Shown: positions 15,804 to 23,304 of the stretch, in pieces
Layout of the letters: the number at the start of each line of letters is the position of its first letter
Numbering within the stretch: the stretch's first letter is position 1
Origin: Gallionella sp. UBA4737
Lineage (GTDB): Bacteria > Pseudomonadota > Gammaproteobacteria > Burkholderiales > Gallionellaceae
Length of the DNA: 36,503 bases
Direction of reading: 5' to 3'
Assembly (NCBI GenBank): GCA_002403995.1
Contig: DHIV01000053.1
Location: forward strand, 440 to 36,942
Translations under genes and position numbers: made by a program
The notes under the pieces: generated by a model
The model's database searches: none
Told to the model about the DNA's origin: nothing
What the model saw: the letters and a program-made list of their open reading frames with translations, nothing else

Positions 15804-16727
15804 ATGCAAACCGCTTATATCAGCCATCCGCTCTGTCTCAAACACGACATGGGCGCACATCATCCGGAATCTCCGGCACGTATCCATGCCATCGAGGATA
15901 TGCTGATTGCGTCTGGGTTGCTGAGCTATCTGCAGCATCATGATGCGCCGGTGGCGACACGCGAGCAATTGATGCGCGTGCATGACCCGGACTACATCGA
16001 TACGATCGAGTCCAGTGTGCCGCCACAGGGTTTCGTGCAGCTCGATGCTGACACCGCGATGAATCCGTTCAGTTATCAGGCTGCGCTGCGAGCAGCGGGA
16101 GCCGTGGTGCTGGGAGTGGATCTGGTCATGAACAAAAAAGTCGAGAATGCCTTTTGCAACATCCGCCCGCCCGGGCACCACGCCGAACGCGCCCGCGCGA
16201 TGGGATTTTGCATTTTCAATAATGTCGCGGTCGGCGCGGCGCATGCCTTGGCGAAGCACGGCTTGCAGCGCGTGGCGATAGCGGATTTCGATGTGCATCA
16301 CGGCAACGGCACGGAAAACATCTTTCACAACGACCCGCGCGTGATGCTGTGCTCCACATTCCAGCATCCGCTTTATCCGTACCTCGGGGCAGATAGCGGC
16401 AACGACCATATCATCAACGTACCGCTCTCTGCCGGAACAGGGGGAGAGGAATTTCGTGCCGCCGTCACACAGCATTGGCTGCCTGCTCTGGAACGCTTTA
16501 AGCCCGAGCTGCTGTTGATCTCGGCCGGATTCGATGCGCACCGTGACGATGACATGGCCATGCTGAATCTGACCGAACCAGATTATGCGTGGGTGACCGG
16601 TGCTTTAAAAAGTATCGCGGAAAAATATGCGCATGGACGCATCGTGTCGGCGCTGGAAGGCGGTTATGAACTGCATGCGCTGGGCCGCAGCGCGCTGGCG
16701 CATATCAAAGTGCTCAGCAGCCTCTAG
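15804..16727 (+). CDS. AcuC/HDAC-family deacetylase
   Basis: A 307-residue zinc amidohydrolase of the class II histone-deacetylase fold. Active-site features are RPPGHHAERA (His125/His126), zinc ligands Asp163 and His165 in ADFDVHHGNGTE and Asp244 in SAGFDAHRDD, and the GGY loop at 286-288 with the transition-state Tyr. Bacterial relatives remove acetyl or other acyl groups from protein lysines (AcuC) or from small amines such as polyamines; substrate choice cannot be read here. MQTAYISHPLCLKHDMG is chosen as the start because the predicted -10 overlaps the longer frame. Its position back-to-back with a Pat-type acetyltransferase favours protein deacetylation. Confidence 0.9.
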   Translation: MQTAYISHPLCLKHDMGAHHPESPARIHAIEDMLIASGLLSYLQHHDAPVATREQLMRVHDPDYIDTIESSVPPQGFVQLDADTAMNPFSYQAALRAAGAVVLGVDLVMNKKVENAFCNIRPPGHHAERARAMGFCIFNNVAVGAAHALAKHGLQRVAIADFDVHHGNGTENIFHNDPRVMLCSTFQHPLYPYLGADSGNDHIINVPLSAGTGGEEFRAAVTQHWLPALERFKPELLLISAGFDAHRDDDMAMLNLTEPDYAWVTGALKSIAEKYAHGRIVSALEGGYELHALGRSALAHIKVLSSL

Positions 16728-16756
16728 AGTGCATTGACCCGATTTATAGCGCCAGC

Positions 16757-16791
16757 AAAAAATTCGGGGCGCAACGCGCCCCGAATTTTCC
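16757..16791. terminator. bidirectional terminator between the deacetylase gene and erpA
   Basis: A perfect 14-bp stem AAAATTCGGGGCGC (16759-16772) / GCGCCCCGAATTTT (16776-16789) with a 3-nt loop. The A and T runs at its ends serve both strands. It lies between two convergent genes. Confidence 0.92.
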
Positions 16792-16819
16792 AGTCCAACC
16801 GGAATTGCCGTTTGTTTCT

Positions 16820-17170
16820 TCAGGCAGAGAAGGAAGAGCCGCAACCGCAAGTGGTGGTGGCATTCGGGTTCTTGATGACGAATTGCGCGCCTTCCAGGTT
16901 TTCCTGATAGTCGATTTCCGCACCAACCAGATACTGGAAGCTCATCGGGTCGATCAGCAATTGCACGCCATTTTTGCTCATCACGGTGTCGTCTTCATTG
17001 GTTACTTCATCGAACGTGAATCCGTATTGAAATCCGGAACAACCCCCGCCGCTGACAAACACGCGCAACTTGAGGTCGGCGTTACCCTCTTCCTCGATCA
17101 ATTGTTTAACCTTGTTGGCCGCGTTGTCGGTGAACAACAACGGATCTTGCACTTCGATCATTGCATTCAT
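16820..17170 (-). CDS. erpA: iron-sulfur cluster insertion protein ErpA
   Basis: An A-type carrier that delivers Fe-S clusters to apo-proteins, including those of isoprenoid synthesis and respiration. The 116-residue protein has the three cluster-binding cysteines: Cys44 in GGGCSGFQYGF and Cys108/Cys110 in the C-terminal TTCGCGSSFSA. The Glu-rich EVTNEDDTVM stretch and length match ErpA better than IscA. AAGGAGC lies 6 nt before the first ATG. It is the last gene of a minus-strand series after the bactofilin gene, ending at a strong bidirectional terminator. Confidence 0.94.
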   Translation of the reverse strand: MNAMIEVQDPLLFTDNAANKVKQLIEEEGNADLKLRVFVSGGGCSGFQYGFTFDEVTNEDDTVMSKNGVQLLIDPMSFQYLVGAEIDYQENLEGAQFVIKNPNATTTCGCGSSFSA

Positions 17171-17188
17171 TTTATGCTCCTTAAAAAG

Positions 17189-17596
17189 TTATTCGCCGCT
17201 ACTTGATTTAAACGCCACCACTTTGTCCTGTGCCGCCATATTGGTATGTATCAGGCGTCCATCGACGATTGCGCCCAGCTGGATTTCCAGCGTTGCGTAA
17301 TGCACATCACCGTTGACCTTGGCTTTGCTCTGTAGTTCCATATATTCGCTGACGAATACCGGACCGCTGATTGAGCCATTGATCACCAAATGGGTAACGT
17401 TGACTTCCCCGTTCACCTGCGCATGCTCGCTCAACACCAGCGTGCTCGGTTTGTCAGGCAGGGCGACAACATTGCCGTTCACCCGGCCGTCAATGCGCAT
17501 CCCGCCGCTGAAATTCAAATTCCCTTCGACGGTGGTTCCGGCACCGATCAGCGTATCGATCTGAGTTTGTGGTTTGCTGTGTTTTTTACTGAACAT
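17189..17596 (-). CDS. bactofilin (polymer-forming cytoskeletal protein)
   Basis: A 135-residue protein whose core (about residues 14-110) is a right-handed beta-helix of short repeating turns, seen as repeated G/V/I patterns such as GTTVEGNLNFSGGMRIDGRV, NGEVNVTHLVINGSISGPV and KVNGDVHYATLEIQLGAIV. Bactofilins self-assemble into membrane-associated filaments that position wall enzymes or other machinery. The tails are short and basic or polar. AAGGAGG is 4 nt before the ATG. The gene stands between DUF6776 and erpA in a shared transcription unit; nearness to the M23 peptidase gene is suggestive because bactofilins often work with such enzymes, but the two are not adjacent. Confidence 0.92.
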   Translation of the reverse strand: MFSKKHSKPQTQIDTLIGAGTTVEGNLNFSGGMRIDGRVNGNVVALPDKPSTLVLSEHAQVNGEVNVTHLVINGSISGPVFVSEYMELQSKAKVNGDVHYATLEIQLGAIVDGRLIHTNMAAQDKVVAFKSSSGE

Positions 17597-17610
17597 TGTT
17601 CCTCCTTGCC

Positions 17611-18360
17611 TTATGAGAGACTCACACTTTGCCGAACCTTCGGTTCGGTTGCGCCTTGTTCGAATACGCGCACTTGCACGCTTTCCAATTGAGCATCCGG
17701 CGGCAACTGGATGCTTTGTTCGATACGCCGATAATACCTGAAGCTAAGCTTGAATAGGGAATTCTCTGATTCATTTCGCGGGAATACATGGGTGGAACTC
17801 TGCCCATTTTCCACTACCGTAGCAACCAGCTGATAGTACCCGCTAAATATCTTGGCGCGCTGTCCGCTCTGCACCAGCAACATGCGCAGATGGAATTCGC
17901 CGGGCATTATGTCCCGTTCCAATGTCAATCGGTGCACGCCCAGTTCGCCTTCTTTGCCAGATGCCGCGGTAAGATTCTGGAAAAATACCAGATCCTCCTG
18001 AAGATGGACATTTTCATCAGCCATGCTTTTGAGTTGCTCGGAGGTTGCCTGGTTACTGGCCTGCTCGATCTGGATTTCCCGTTCAAATTGCGTGACTTTG
18101 TCGCTAAGCTGCGCGTTTGCCTCGGCTAATTTGGCAACCTGATCATGCAATTTGGACAACTCCTGCTCAGCTTGATTGCGATGAAAACCGGCAAGCTCCA
18201 AGCCGTTGTCATATGCCCACCAAGCCAGTCCGATTGCCGCCAATACGAATGGCACCAGCATGCTCCAGCGCAAATACCAGGCGATATGTGGCCGCACCGA
18301 CATCTGCGGTGCGGAAATGCTGAATCTGCGTTTGACTCTCCGTTCGACTCCGCGCCACAT
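17611..18360 (-). CDS. DUF6776-type membrane protein with coiled coil
   Basis: A 249-residue protein of unknown function. A basic N-terminus (MWRGVERRVKRRF) and one transmembrane segment (about residues 33-50, SMLVPFVLAAIGLAWWAYD) precede a coiled coil of about 65 residues (AEQELSKLHDQVAKLAEANA and on). A compact C-terminal beta-rich domain begins near ERDIMPGEFHLRMLLVQ. The layout implies an inner-membrane anchor with the domain in the periplasm. Its ATG follows the argC stop after a single base, suggesting translational coupling, and it is followed closely by the bactofilin gene. The family name is assigned from gene neighbourhood and architecture. Confidence 0.8.
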   Translation of the reverse strand: MWRGVERRVKRRFSISAPQMSVRPHIAWYLRWSMLVPFVLAAIGLAWWAYDNGLELAGFHRNQAEQELSKLHDQVAKLAEANAQLSDKVTQFEREIQIEQASNQATSEQLKSMADENVHLQEDLVFFQNLTAASGKEGELGVHRLTLERDIMPGEFHLRMLLVQSGQRAKIFSGYYQLVATVVENGQSSTHVFPRNESENSLFKLSFRYYRRIEQSIQLPPDAQLESVQVRVFEQGATEPKVRQSVSLS

Positions 18361-18361
18361 A

Positions 18362-19390
18362 TCAGGGTAACAGGGGAACGTTATTCAATGCGGTGGCTTC
18401 CGGCAACCCGAACATGATATTCATATTCTGCACCGCCTGGCCTGCCGCACCCTTGACCAGATTATCAATTACCGACAATATCACCACCGTATCTCCACCT
18501 TGAGGTCTGTATACCGCGATTCTACAGTGATTCGCGCCGCGCACCGTGCGAGTTTCCGGAAGGCTGCCGGATGGCATCACATCCACGAACGGCTCGCTTG
18601 CATAACGCTGCTCGAACAAAGCCTGCAAATCCACGTCGCGCGTCAATTTCCCATACAGCGTAGCATGGATGCCGCGTATCATCGGCGTGAGATGCGGCAC
18701 AAAAGTCAGCCCGACCTCATTTCCCAAGGCGCGCGCCAGACCCTGTTTGATCTCGGGCAGATGCCGATGTCCGGCTACACCGTACGCTTTAAAATTATCC
18801 GCTGCCTCCGAAAACAGATAGCCCATTTCCAGTTTACGCCCACCACCGGACACACCGGACTTCGCATCGGCAATCAAGCCGTCCGGAGCGATCACACCCG
18901 CTTCCAGCAACGGGATGAAACCCAATTGCACCGCCGTCGGATAACAGCCGGGATTGGCAACCAACCGGGCGGTTTTGATCTGTGCGCGATTGACTTCAGG
19001 CAAGCCGTATACCGCTCCGGCAACCAGATCCGGACAAGCGTGACTCATGCCATACCATTTTTCCCAAGTCGGGATGTCCTGCAGACGAAAGTCTGCCGCG
19101 AGATCGATCACTTTGACGCCCGCATCCAGCAGCGCGCGCGCTTGCTGCATCGCGATGCCGTTGGGCGTGGCAAAGAACACCAGATCACATTTTTCGAGAT
19201 GCGCCTGATCGGGATGGGTGAACGGCAAATCCACATAGCCGCGCAGGCTGGGGAACATCTGGCTGACCTGCGTACCGGCATCGGAACGCGAAGTGATCAC
19301 CTGCAATCCAACCTGCGGATGCACCGCCAACAGCCTCAGCAATTCGACGCCGGTGTAGCCTGTCCCGCCAACTATGCCAACTTTGATCAT
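18362..19390 (-). CDS. argC: N-acetyl-gamma-glutamyl-phosphate reductase
   Basis: NADPH-dependent third step of arginine synthesis: reduces N-acetylglutamyl phosphate to the semialdehyde. The 342-residue protein has the dinucleotide fold MIKVGIVGGTGYTGVELLRL, FFATPNGIAM, and the catalytic Cys in LVANPGCYPTAVQLG. KSGVSGGGRKLEMGY and GHRHLPEIKQGL are also typical. Four upstream codons include another ATG (19402), but MIKVGIVGG is the usual start and GGAA sits 7 nt before it. It is separated from rpsI by a terminator, so it probably has its own promoter or relies on read-through. Confidence 0.96.
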   Translation of the reverse strand: MIKVGIVGGTGYTGVELLRLLAVHPQVGLQVITSRSDAGTQVSQMFPSLRGYVDLPFTHPDQAHLEKCDLVFFATPNGIAMQQARALLDAGVKVIDLAADFRLQDIPTWEKWYGMSHACPDLVAGAVYGLPEVNRAQIKTARLVANPGCYPTAVQLGFIPLLEAGVIAPDGLIADAKSGVSGGGRKLEMGYLFSEAADNFKAYGVAGHRHLPEIKQGLARALGNEVGLTFVPHLTPMIRGIHATLYGKLTRDVDLQALFEQRYASEPFVDVMPSGSLPETRTVRGANHCRIAVYRPQGGDTVVILSVIDNLVKGAAGQAVQNMNIMFGLPEATALNNVPLLP

Positions 19391-19432
19391 CGCAATTTCC
19401 ATTTAAAACGCTTCATATTCTACAATAAAATG

Positions 19433-19456
19433 AAAAGCCGCCCGAAGGCGGCTTTT
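19433..19456 (-). terminator. terminator after rpsI
   Basis: A perfect 10-bp stem AAAAGCCGCC/GGCGGCTTTT with a CGAA tetraloop, 18 bp beyond the rpsI stop. On the minus strand it ends in TTTT followed by CA, so it is moderate; it separates the ribosomal-protein pair from argC. Confidence 0.85.
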
Positions 19457-19474
19457 GCAGTCCATCCAAACGCC

Positions 19475-19867
19475 TTAACGCTTGGAGAATTGTTTCCTGC
19501 GGCGCGCCTTGCGCAGGCCGACCTTCTTGCGTTCCACTTCGCGTGCATCTCGAGTCACCAGACCGGCTTGCTTCAACACAGCCTTGAACGAGGCGTCGTA
19601 GTCGATCAAAGCACGGGTGATGCCATGACGCACCGCGCCGGCTTGACCGGATTCACCGCCACCGGTGACATTCACCATGATGTCGAACTTGCCCAGCGTT
19701 TCGGTCAATGTCAGCGGCTGGCGCACGACCATGCGGCCTGTCTCGCGGGAAAAGAATACATCCACCGGCTTGTCGTTCACCACGATGTTACCCTTGCCTG
19801 CCTTCATAAACACACGCGCCACCGCACTCTTGCGGCGGCCGGTACCATAGTTATAGCTTACGCTCAT
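19475..19867 (-). CDS. rpsI: 30S ribosomal protein S9
   Basis: A 130-residue protein of the 30S head whose C-terminal tail reaches the P-site tRNA. MSVSYNYGTGRRKSAVARVF, the central GGGESGQAGAVRHGITRALI and the basic tail KKVGLRKARRRKQFSKR are diagnostic. It follows rplM by 2 bp between stop and start, the usual rplM-rpsI operon. Confidence 0.98.
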   Translation of the reverse strand: MSVSYNYGTGRRKSAVARVFMKAGKGNIVVNDKPVDVFFSRETGRMVVRQPLTLTETLGKFDIMVNVTGGGESGQAGAVRHGITRALIDYDASFKAVLKQAGLVTRDAREVERKKVGLRKARRRKQFSKR

Positions 19868-19869
19868 GA

Positions 19870-20307
19870 TCAGGCCTTCAGTAAATTAACAGGTTTGGGT
19901 TGCTGCGCTTCGTGAGGATGCGCCGCACCTGCATACACCTTCATCTTGCGCAGCATCGCGTAGCCCAGCGGGCCTTTTGGCAACATGCCCTTGACGGCCT
20001 TTTCCAGCACACGGCTGGGGTGACGCGCCTGCATCTTGGCAAAGTTGGTGGTGTACAAACCGCCCGGATAGGTCGTGTGGCGATGATACAGCTTGGCTTC
20101 AGTCTTGTTGCCCGTCACGCGCAGCTTGTCGGCATTGACCACAACGACGAAATCGCCGGTATCCACGTGCGGGGTGTAAATCGCTTTATGCTTGCCACGC
20201 AAACGCGCGGCGATCTGCGCGGCCAAACGGCCCAGCACCTGATCTGCTGCGTCTACCAGGAGCCAGTCATGCTGGACTTCCTCGGCTTTAGCGGAAAATG
20301 TTTTCAT
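19870..20307 (-). CDS. rplM: 50S ribosomal protein L13
   Basis: An early-assembly 50S protein of 145 residues. MKTFSAKAEEVQHDWLLVDA, GRLAAQIAARLRGKHKAIYT, DTGDFVVVVNADKLRVTG and KGMLPKGPLGYAMLRKMKVY are all standard L13. The open frame extends 21 codons upstream, but the predicted transcription start (about 20347) leaves no room for a ribosome-binding site there, and the family begins at MKTFSAK; AGGA is 9 nt before it. Confidence 0.98.
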   Translation of the reverse strand: MKTFSAKAEEVQHDWLLVDAADQVLGRLAAQIAARLRGKHKAIYTPHVDTGDFVVVVNADKLRVTGNKTEAKLYHRHTTYPGGLYTTNFAKMQARHPSRVLEKAVKGMLPKGPLGYAMLRKMKVYAGAAHPHEAQQPKPVNLLKA

Positions 20308-20353
20308 AACCACAATTCCTAAAAATTCAATAAGTAAACCTCGAAGGGCGCGC

Positions 20354-20383
20354 ATTCTATTGCAGCCCACCCACCACTGTCAA
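20354..20383 (-). promoter_or_regulatory. rplM-rpsI promoter
   Basis: On the minus strand a consensus TTGACA (20383-20378) and TAGAAT (20359-20354) are separated by 18 bp. Transcription is predicted near 20347, leaving a 40-nt leader. This is the best sigma-70 promoter by eye in the window. Confidence 0.8.
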
Positions 20384-20496
20384 ACGCTATTTAACCTCTC
20401 GACACGGGCTTTCGCCGCGCCGGTATTGCCGCATGCATCGGAAAAGCGAAGGAAACCCAGTAAGATGAGCACATTCTGAAATTTTGATCTTTCATC

Positions 20497-21231
20497 ATGT
20501 CCTGGTTCATCACCAACCTCATTGCCGCTTTCTTGCTGCCCCCGCTCAGTTTGTTGTTGCTGCTCGCGCTGGGCATCATGCTGCTCTATCGCCGTCACAT
20601 GCTTGCCAAAACGCTGATACTCGCCGCGTTCTGTTTGCTATGGATCGCGTCCACGCCTTATTTCGCCGAAGGTGCGCTACATTTGCTGGAGGCGCAAACC
20701 ACACCCCTGGATATCAATCGTCAGGATGCCGATGCGATCGTGATACTTGGCGGCGGGACCTATTTCCACGCACCGGAATATGCAGGGCAGGACACTATCG
20801 GTGATGCCACCCTGCTCCGCTTGCGCTACGGCGCGAAACTCCAGCGTGAAACCGGCAAACCGATACTCGTGACCGGCGGCAAACCCCTGGGCAACGGCAT
20901 TTCTGAAGCGCAGCAGATGCGCATCGCTCTGGAGCAGGATTTTCGCGTGCCGGTGCGCTGGACGGAAGATGAATCTGACAGCACCTTTGACAATGCTTAC
21001 AATTCCTTCCGCATCCTGCAACAAGCAGGAATTCACAAAATCTATCTGGTCACCCACGCCTGGCACATGCCGCGTTCCGCCGGGATATTTCGCCGTGCCG
21101 GGTTCAAGGTCGTTGAAGCGCCGACCGCTTACACCACGCGTTACCGGACCGATTTGTTCTCATTTCTGCCGCAAGCTGTCTCCCTGGACGGCAGCAGGAT
21201 TTTTGTCCACGAAGTTATCGGATTGCTCTGA
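20497..21231 (+). CDS. YdcF/ElyC-like DUF218 membrane protein, probably shortened by a stop codon
   Basis: A 244-residue protein of the DUF218 family, some members of which affect envelope and lipid-carrier metabolism. Two hydrophobic helices (about residues 5-30 and 38-52) precede a cytoplasmic or periplasmic Rossmann-like domain with ADAIVILGGGTYFHAPEY, GKPILVTGGKP, DESDSTFDNA and VTHAWHMPRSAGIFRRAG. The frame stops at IFVHEVIGLL, where relatives usually continue with an aromatic residue and YRL. The codons after the TGA do read YRLKLAISDS and stay open to 21285, overlapping the next gene by ATGA. A change of one Trp codon to TGA is the simplest reading. No good ribosome-binding site precedes the ATG. 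Confidence 0.85.
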   Translation: MSWFITNLIAAFLLPPLSLLLLLALGIMLLYRRHMLAKTLILAAFCLLWIASTPYFAEGALHLLEAQTTPLDINRQDADAIVILGGGTYFHAPEYAGQDTIGDATLLRLRYGAKLQRETGKPILVTGGKPLGNGISEAQQMRIALEQDFRVPVRWTEDESDSTFDNAYNSFRILQQAGIHKIYLVTHAWHMPRSAGIFRRAGFKVVEAPTAYTTRYRTDLFSFLPQAVSLDGSRIFVHEVIGLL

Positions 21232-21281
21232 TATCGGTTAAAGTTGGCGATCTCTGATAGTTTAAAAACAAAAGGAATAAC

Positions 21282-21698
21282 ATGAAAGCTCGCGTCAAAT
21301 GGGTGGAACAGGTCTCTTTTTTGGGTGAGACGGAAAGCAATCACGCGGTATTGATGGATGGCTCGCCGGCGGCAGGCGGACGCAACCTCGGCCCGCGCCC
21401 GATGGAAATGCTGCTGATCGGCACCGGTGGCTGCACCAGCTTTGACGTGATCAGCATCCTGAAGAAAAGCCGCCAGGCGGTCTCGGACTGCTATGTGGAA
21501 CTGGATGCGGAACGCGCCGAAACCGACCCCAAAGTGTTCACCAAAATCCATATGCACTTTGTCGTGAAGGGCAAGGACATCAAACCCGAGGTGGTTGAAA
21601 AAGCCATCAAGCTATCGGCTGAGAAATACTGCTCGGCTTCCATCATGCTCGGCCAGACCGCCGTGATTACGCATGATTTTGAGGTGATACAGGAATAG
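21282..21698 (+). CDS. OsmC/YhfA-family protein
   Basis: A 138-residue OsmC-fold protein. The two redox cysteines of the family are present, Cys51 in GTGGCTSFDVI and Cys117 in AEKYCSASIM, so a thiol-dependent peroxidase role for organic peroxides is possible. Sequence features (PRPMEMLLIGTGGCTSFDVI, MHFVVKGKDIKPEVVEKAI) match the YhfA branch, whose function is less certain than that of OsmC or Ohr. AAAGGA lies 6 nt before the ATG. The start overlaps the restored end of the upstream ydcF-like frame, which suggests the two were once translationally coupled. Confidence 0.9.
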   Translation: MKARVKWVEQVSFLGETESNHAVLMDGSPAAGGRNLGPRPMEMLLIGTGGCTSFDVISILKKSRQAVSDCYVELDAERAETDPKVFTKIHMHFVVKGKDIKPEVVEKAIKLSAEKYCSASIMLGQTAVITHDFEVIQE

Positions 21699-21704
21699 AG
21701 AAAA

Positions 21705-21746
21705 GGTCAAAGGTGCAAGGTCAAAGGTACAAGGTGCAAGGTACAA
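21705..21746. repeat. six tandem heptamers GGTNCAA
   Basis: GGTCAAA, GGTGCAA, GGTCAAA, GGTACAA, GGTGCAA, GGTACAA run without gaps just after the OsmC-like stop. Bases 21754-21772 (TTGCACTCTACCCTTT within) look like a degraded complement of the array, so it may once have been an inverted pair. Confidence 0.85.
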
Positions 21747-21788
21747 GAGGGCTTTGCTTGCACTCTACCCTTTCCGCCCGCTCCTTTT

Positions 21789-22415
21789 TTACAACCAGTA
21801 GGAAGCGCCGGTCATCACTTTCCCATTCAGCTTCATTGCCAGTTGTACCGGCTGAGGTAAGTCTGCACCTCCAAGCGATCTCGCGATATCAGCATGCCCG
21901 GCCTCGTCGGTGTACATCTGCGCCACAATGGCGCGGCTCTTCTCATCCTGGGGCGGCAGACGGTCGAGATGGCTTTGCAGGTGATCGCCTACCTGCCGCT
22001 CGGTCTCGGCAAGGAAACCCAGATTCCACCGATCTCCTAGCAGCCCAGCCACGGCTCCGATCGCCAGCGAACCGGTATACCAGAACGGGTTCAACAGGCT
22101 CAGATGTCCGCCCAGCTCATGCACGCGCCGCGCGGTCCAGGCGAGATGCTCAGTCTCTTCCTGCGCGGCGCGCTGTAGTGTCCGTTGCACGACGGGATCG
22201 CGTGCCGTCAATGCCTGACCTTGATACAAGGCTTGCGCGCAAATCTCGCCGCTGTGATTGACTCGCATCAGTGCAGCGGCCTTTTTCCTCTCTGCCTCAT
22301 CCATGGTTGCTTCAGGCAGGTTTGCGTCAGGATGGGCACGCGCGCTGTGCGCCTGGCTGAACAGCGTGCGCAGCCCTTTATCGAATTCAACGATCAGACG
22401 ATCCAGATTTAACAT
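21789..22415 (-). CDS. coq7: Coq7-type demethoxyubiquinone hydroxylase
   Basis: A membrane-associated di-iron monooxygenase of ubiquinone synthesis that hydroxylates the demethoxy intermediate, an alternative to UbiF. The 208-residue protein shows the six carboxylate/histidine ligands as a repeated pattern: Glu57 in NHSGEICAQALY, Glu87 and His90 in QEETEHL, Glu139 in ETERQVGDHL, Glu171 and His174 in TDEAGHAD. The middle FWYTGSLAIGAVAGLLGDRW is the membrane-touching segment. Start MLNLDRLIVEFDKGLRTL is typical. It lies 22 bp after trpC on the same strand, so it is likely co-transcribed. Confidence 0.95.
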   Translation of the reverse strand: MLNLDRLIVEFDKGLRTLFSQAHSARAHPDANLPEATMDEAERKKAAALMRVNHSGEICAQALYQGQALTARDPVVQRTLQRAAQEETEHLAWTARRVHELGGHLSLLNPFWYTGSLAIGAVAGLLGDRWNLGFLAETERQVGDHLQSHLDRLPPQDEKSRAIVAQMYTDEAGHADIARSLGGADLPQPVQLAMKLNGKVMTGASYWL

Positions 22416-22437
22416 GTTTCACCCCTCACGATAGACA

Positions 22438-23226
22438 TCAAGCGAACACGCTGGCCAATTCTACCCCTGGATCCTCCGCGCGCATGAACGCCTCGCCCAC
22501 CAGAAATGCATGCACCTGATGTTTGCGCATCAACTTTACGTCTGCCGCTTTGAGAATACCGCTTTCGGTGACAACGATGCGATCGTTGGGAATGCGCGGC
22601 AATAAGTCCAGCGTGTTTTGCAGGCTCACCTCGAAGGTGCGCAGGTTGCGGTTGTTCACCCCGATCAGCGGCGTGGAAAGTTGCAGCGCGGCGTCCAATT
22701 CCTCGCCGTTATGCACTTCCACCAGCACCGCCATGCCGAAGCTGTGCGCCAACGTCTCGAACGCCTGCATTTGTTTTGGGGTCAGCACAGCGGCGATCAG
22801 CAGGATAGCATCCGCCCCCATCGCGCGCGACTGGTATATCTGGTAGTCGTCGACGATGAAATCCTTGCGCAGCACCGGCAGCGTACAGGCGGCCCGCGCT
22901 TGCCGAAGGAAATCGGCACTGCCCTGGAAAAACTGCTCGTCGGTCAGCACCGACAAGCATGCCGCGCCATGTCGCGCATAGCTCACGGCAATCCCAGCGG
23001 GATCAAAATCCTCACGCAGCACGCCCTTGCTCGGGCTGGCTCTTTTGATTTCCGCGATCACGGCTGGCTTGCCAGCCGCGATCCTGGCACGTATCGCGCC
23101 GGTGAAATCCCGCACAGGCGCGGCCTGCTCGGCCTCGGTGCGCAGCTGCGGCAACGGCTTGACAGGTTTAGCTGCGGCCACCTCTTGTGCCTTCACCGCG
23201 AGTATCTTGCTGAGTATGTCGGACAT
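22438..23226 (-). CDS. trpC: indole-3-glycerol-phosphate synthase
   Basis: Closes the indole ring in tryptophan synthesis. The 262-residue TIM barrel has PAVIAEIKRASPSKG, RKDFIVDDYQIYQSRAMGAD, LVEVHNGEELDAAL, IGVNNRNLRTFEV and VTESGILKAADV, all catalytic or phosphate-binding landmarks. The open frame runs 117 codons further upstream across the proA promoter and is discarded; MSDILSKILAVKAQEVAAAK is the standard start and AGG lies 8 nt before it. No other trp gene is in the window, so it is split from trpEGD here. Confidence 0.96.
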   Translation of the reverse strand: MSDILSKILAVKAQEVAAAKPVKPLPQLRTEAEQAAPVRDFTGAIRARIAAGKPAVIAEIKRASPSKGVLREDFDPAGIAVSYARHGAACLSVLTDEQFFQGSADFLRQARAACTLPVLRKDFIVDDYQIYQSRAMGADAILLIAAVLTPKQMQAFETLAHSFGMAVLVEVHNGEELDAALQLSTPLIGVNNRNLRTFEVSLQNTLDLLPRIPNDRIVVTESGILKAADVKLMRKHQVHAFLVGEAFMRAEDPGVELASVFA

Positions 23227-23250
23227 TGCTGTACCTGCATTTAAGAAGTC

Positions 23251-23280
23251 GCGCATTTTACCCCAAGTGCTAAAATGCGC
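23251..23280. promoter_or_regulatory. divergent trpC/proA control palindrome with facing -10 boxes
   Basis: GCGCATTTTA (23251-23260) and TAAAATGCGC (23271-23280) form a perfect 10-bp inverted repeat around a 10-bp centre. Each arm contains TAAAAT in the orientation of the gene it faces, so it could be a pair of -10 boxes, an operator, or both. Neither direction has a clear -35. Confidence 0.5.
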
Positions 23281-23304
23281 CCCATTCGTTTCAAAATGCA
23301 CAAC

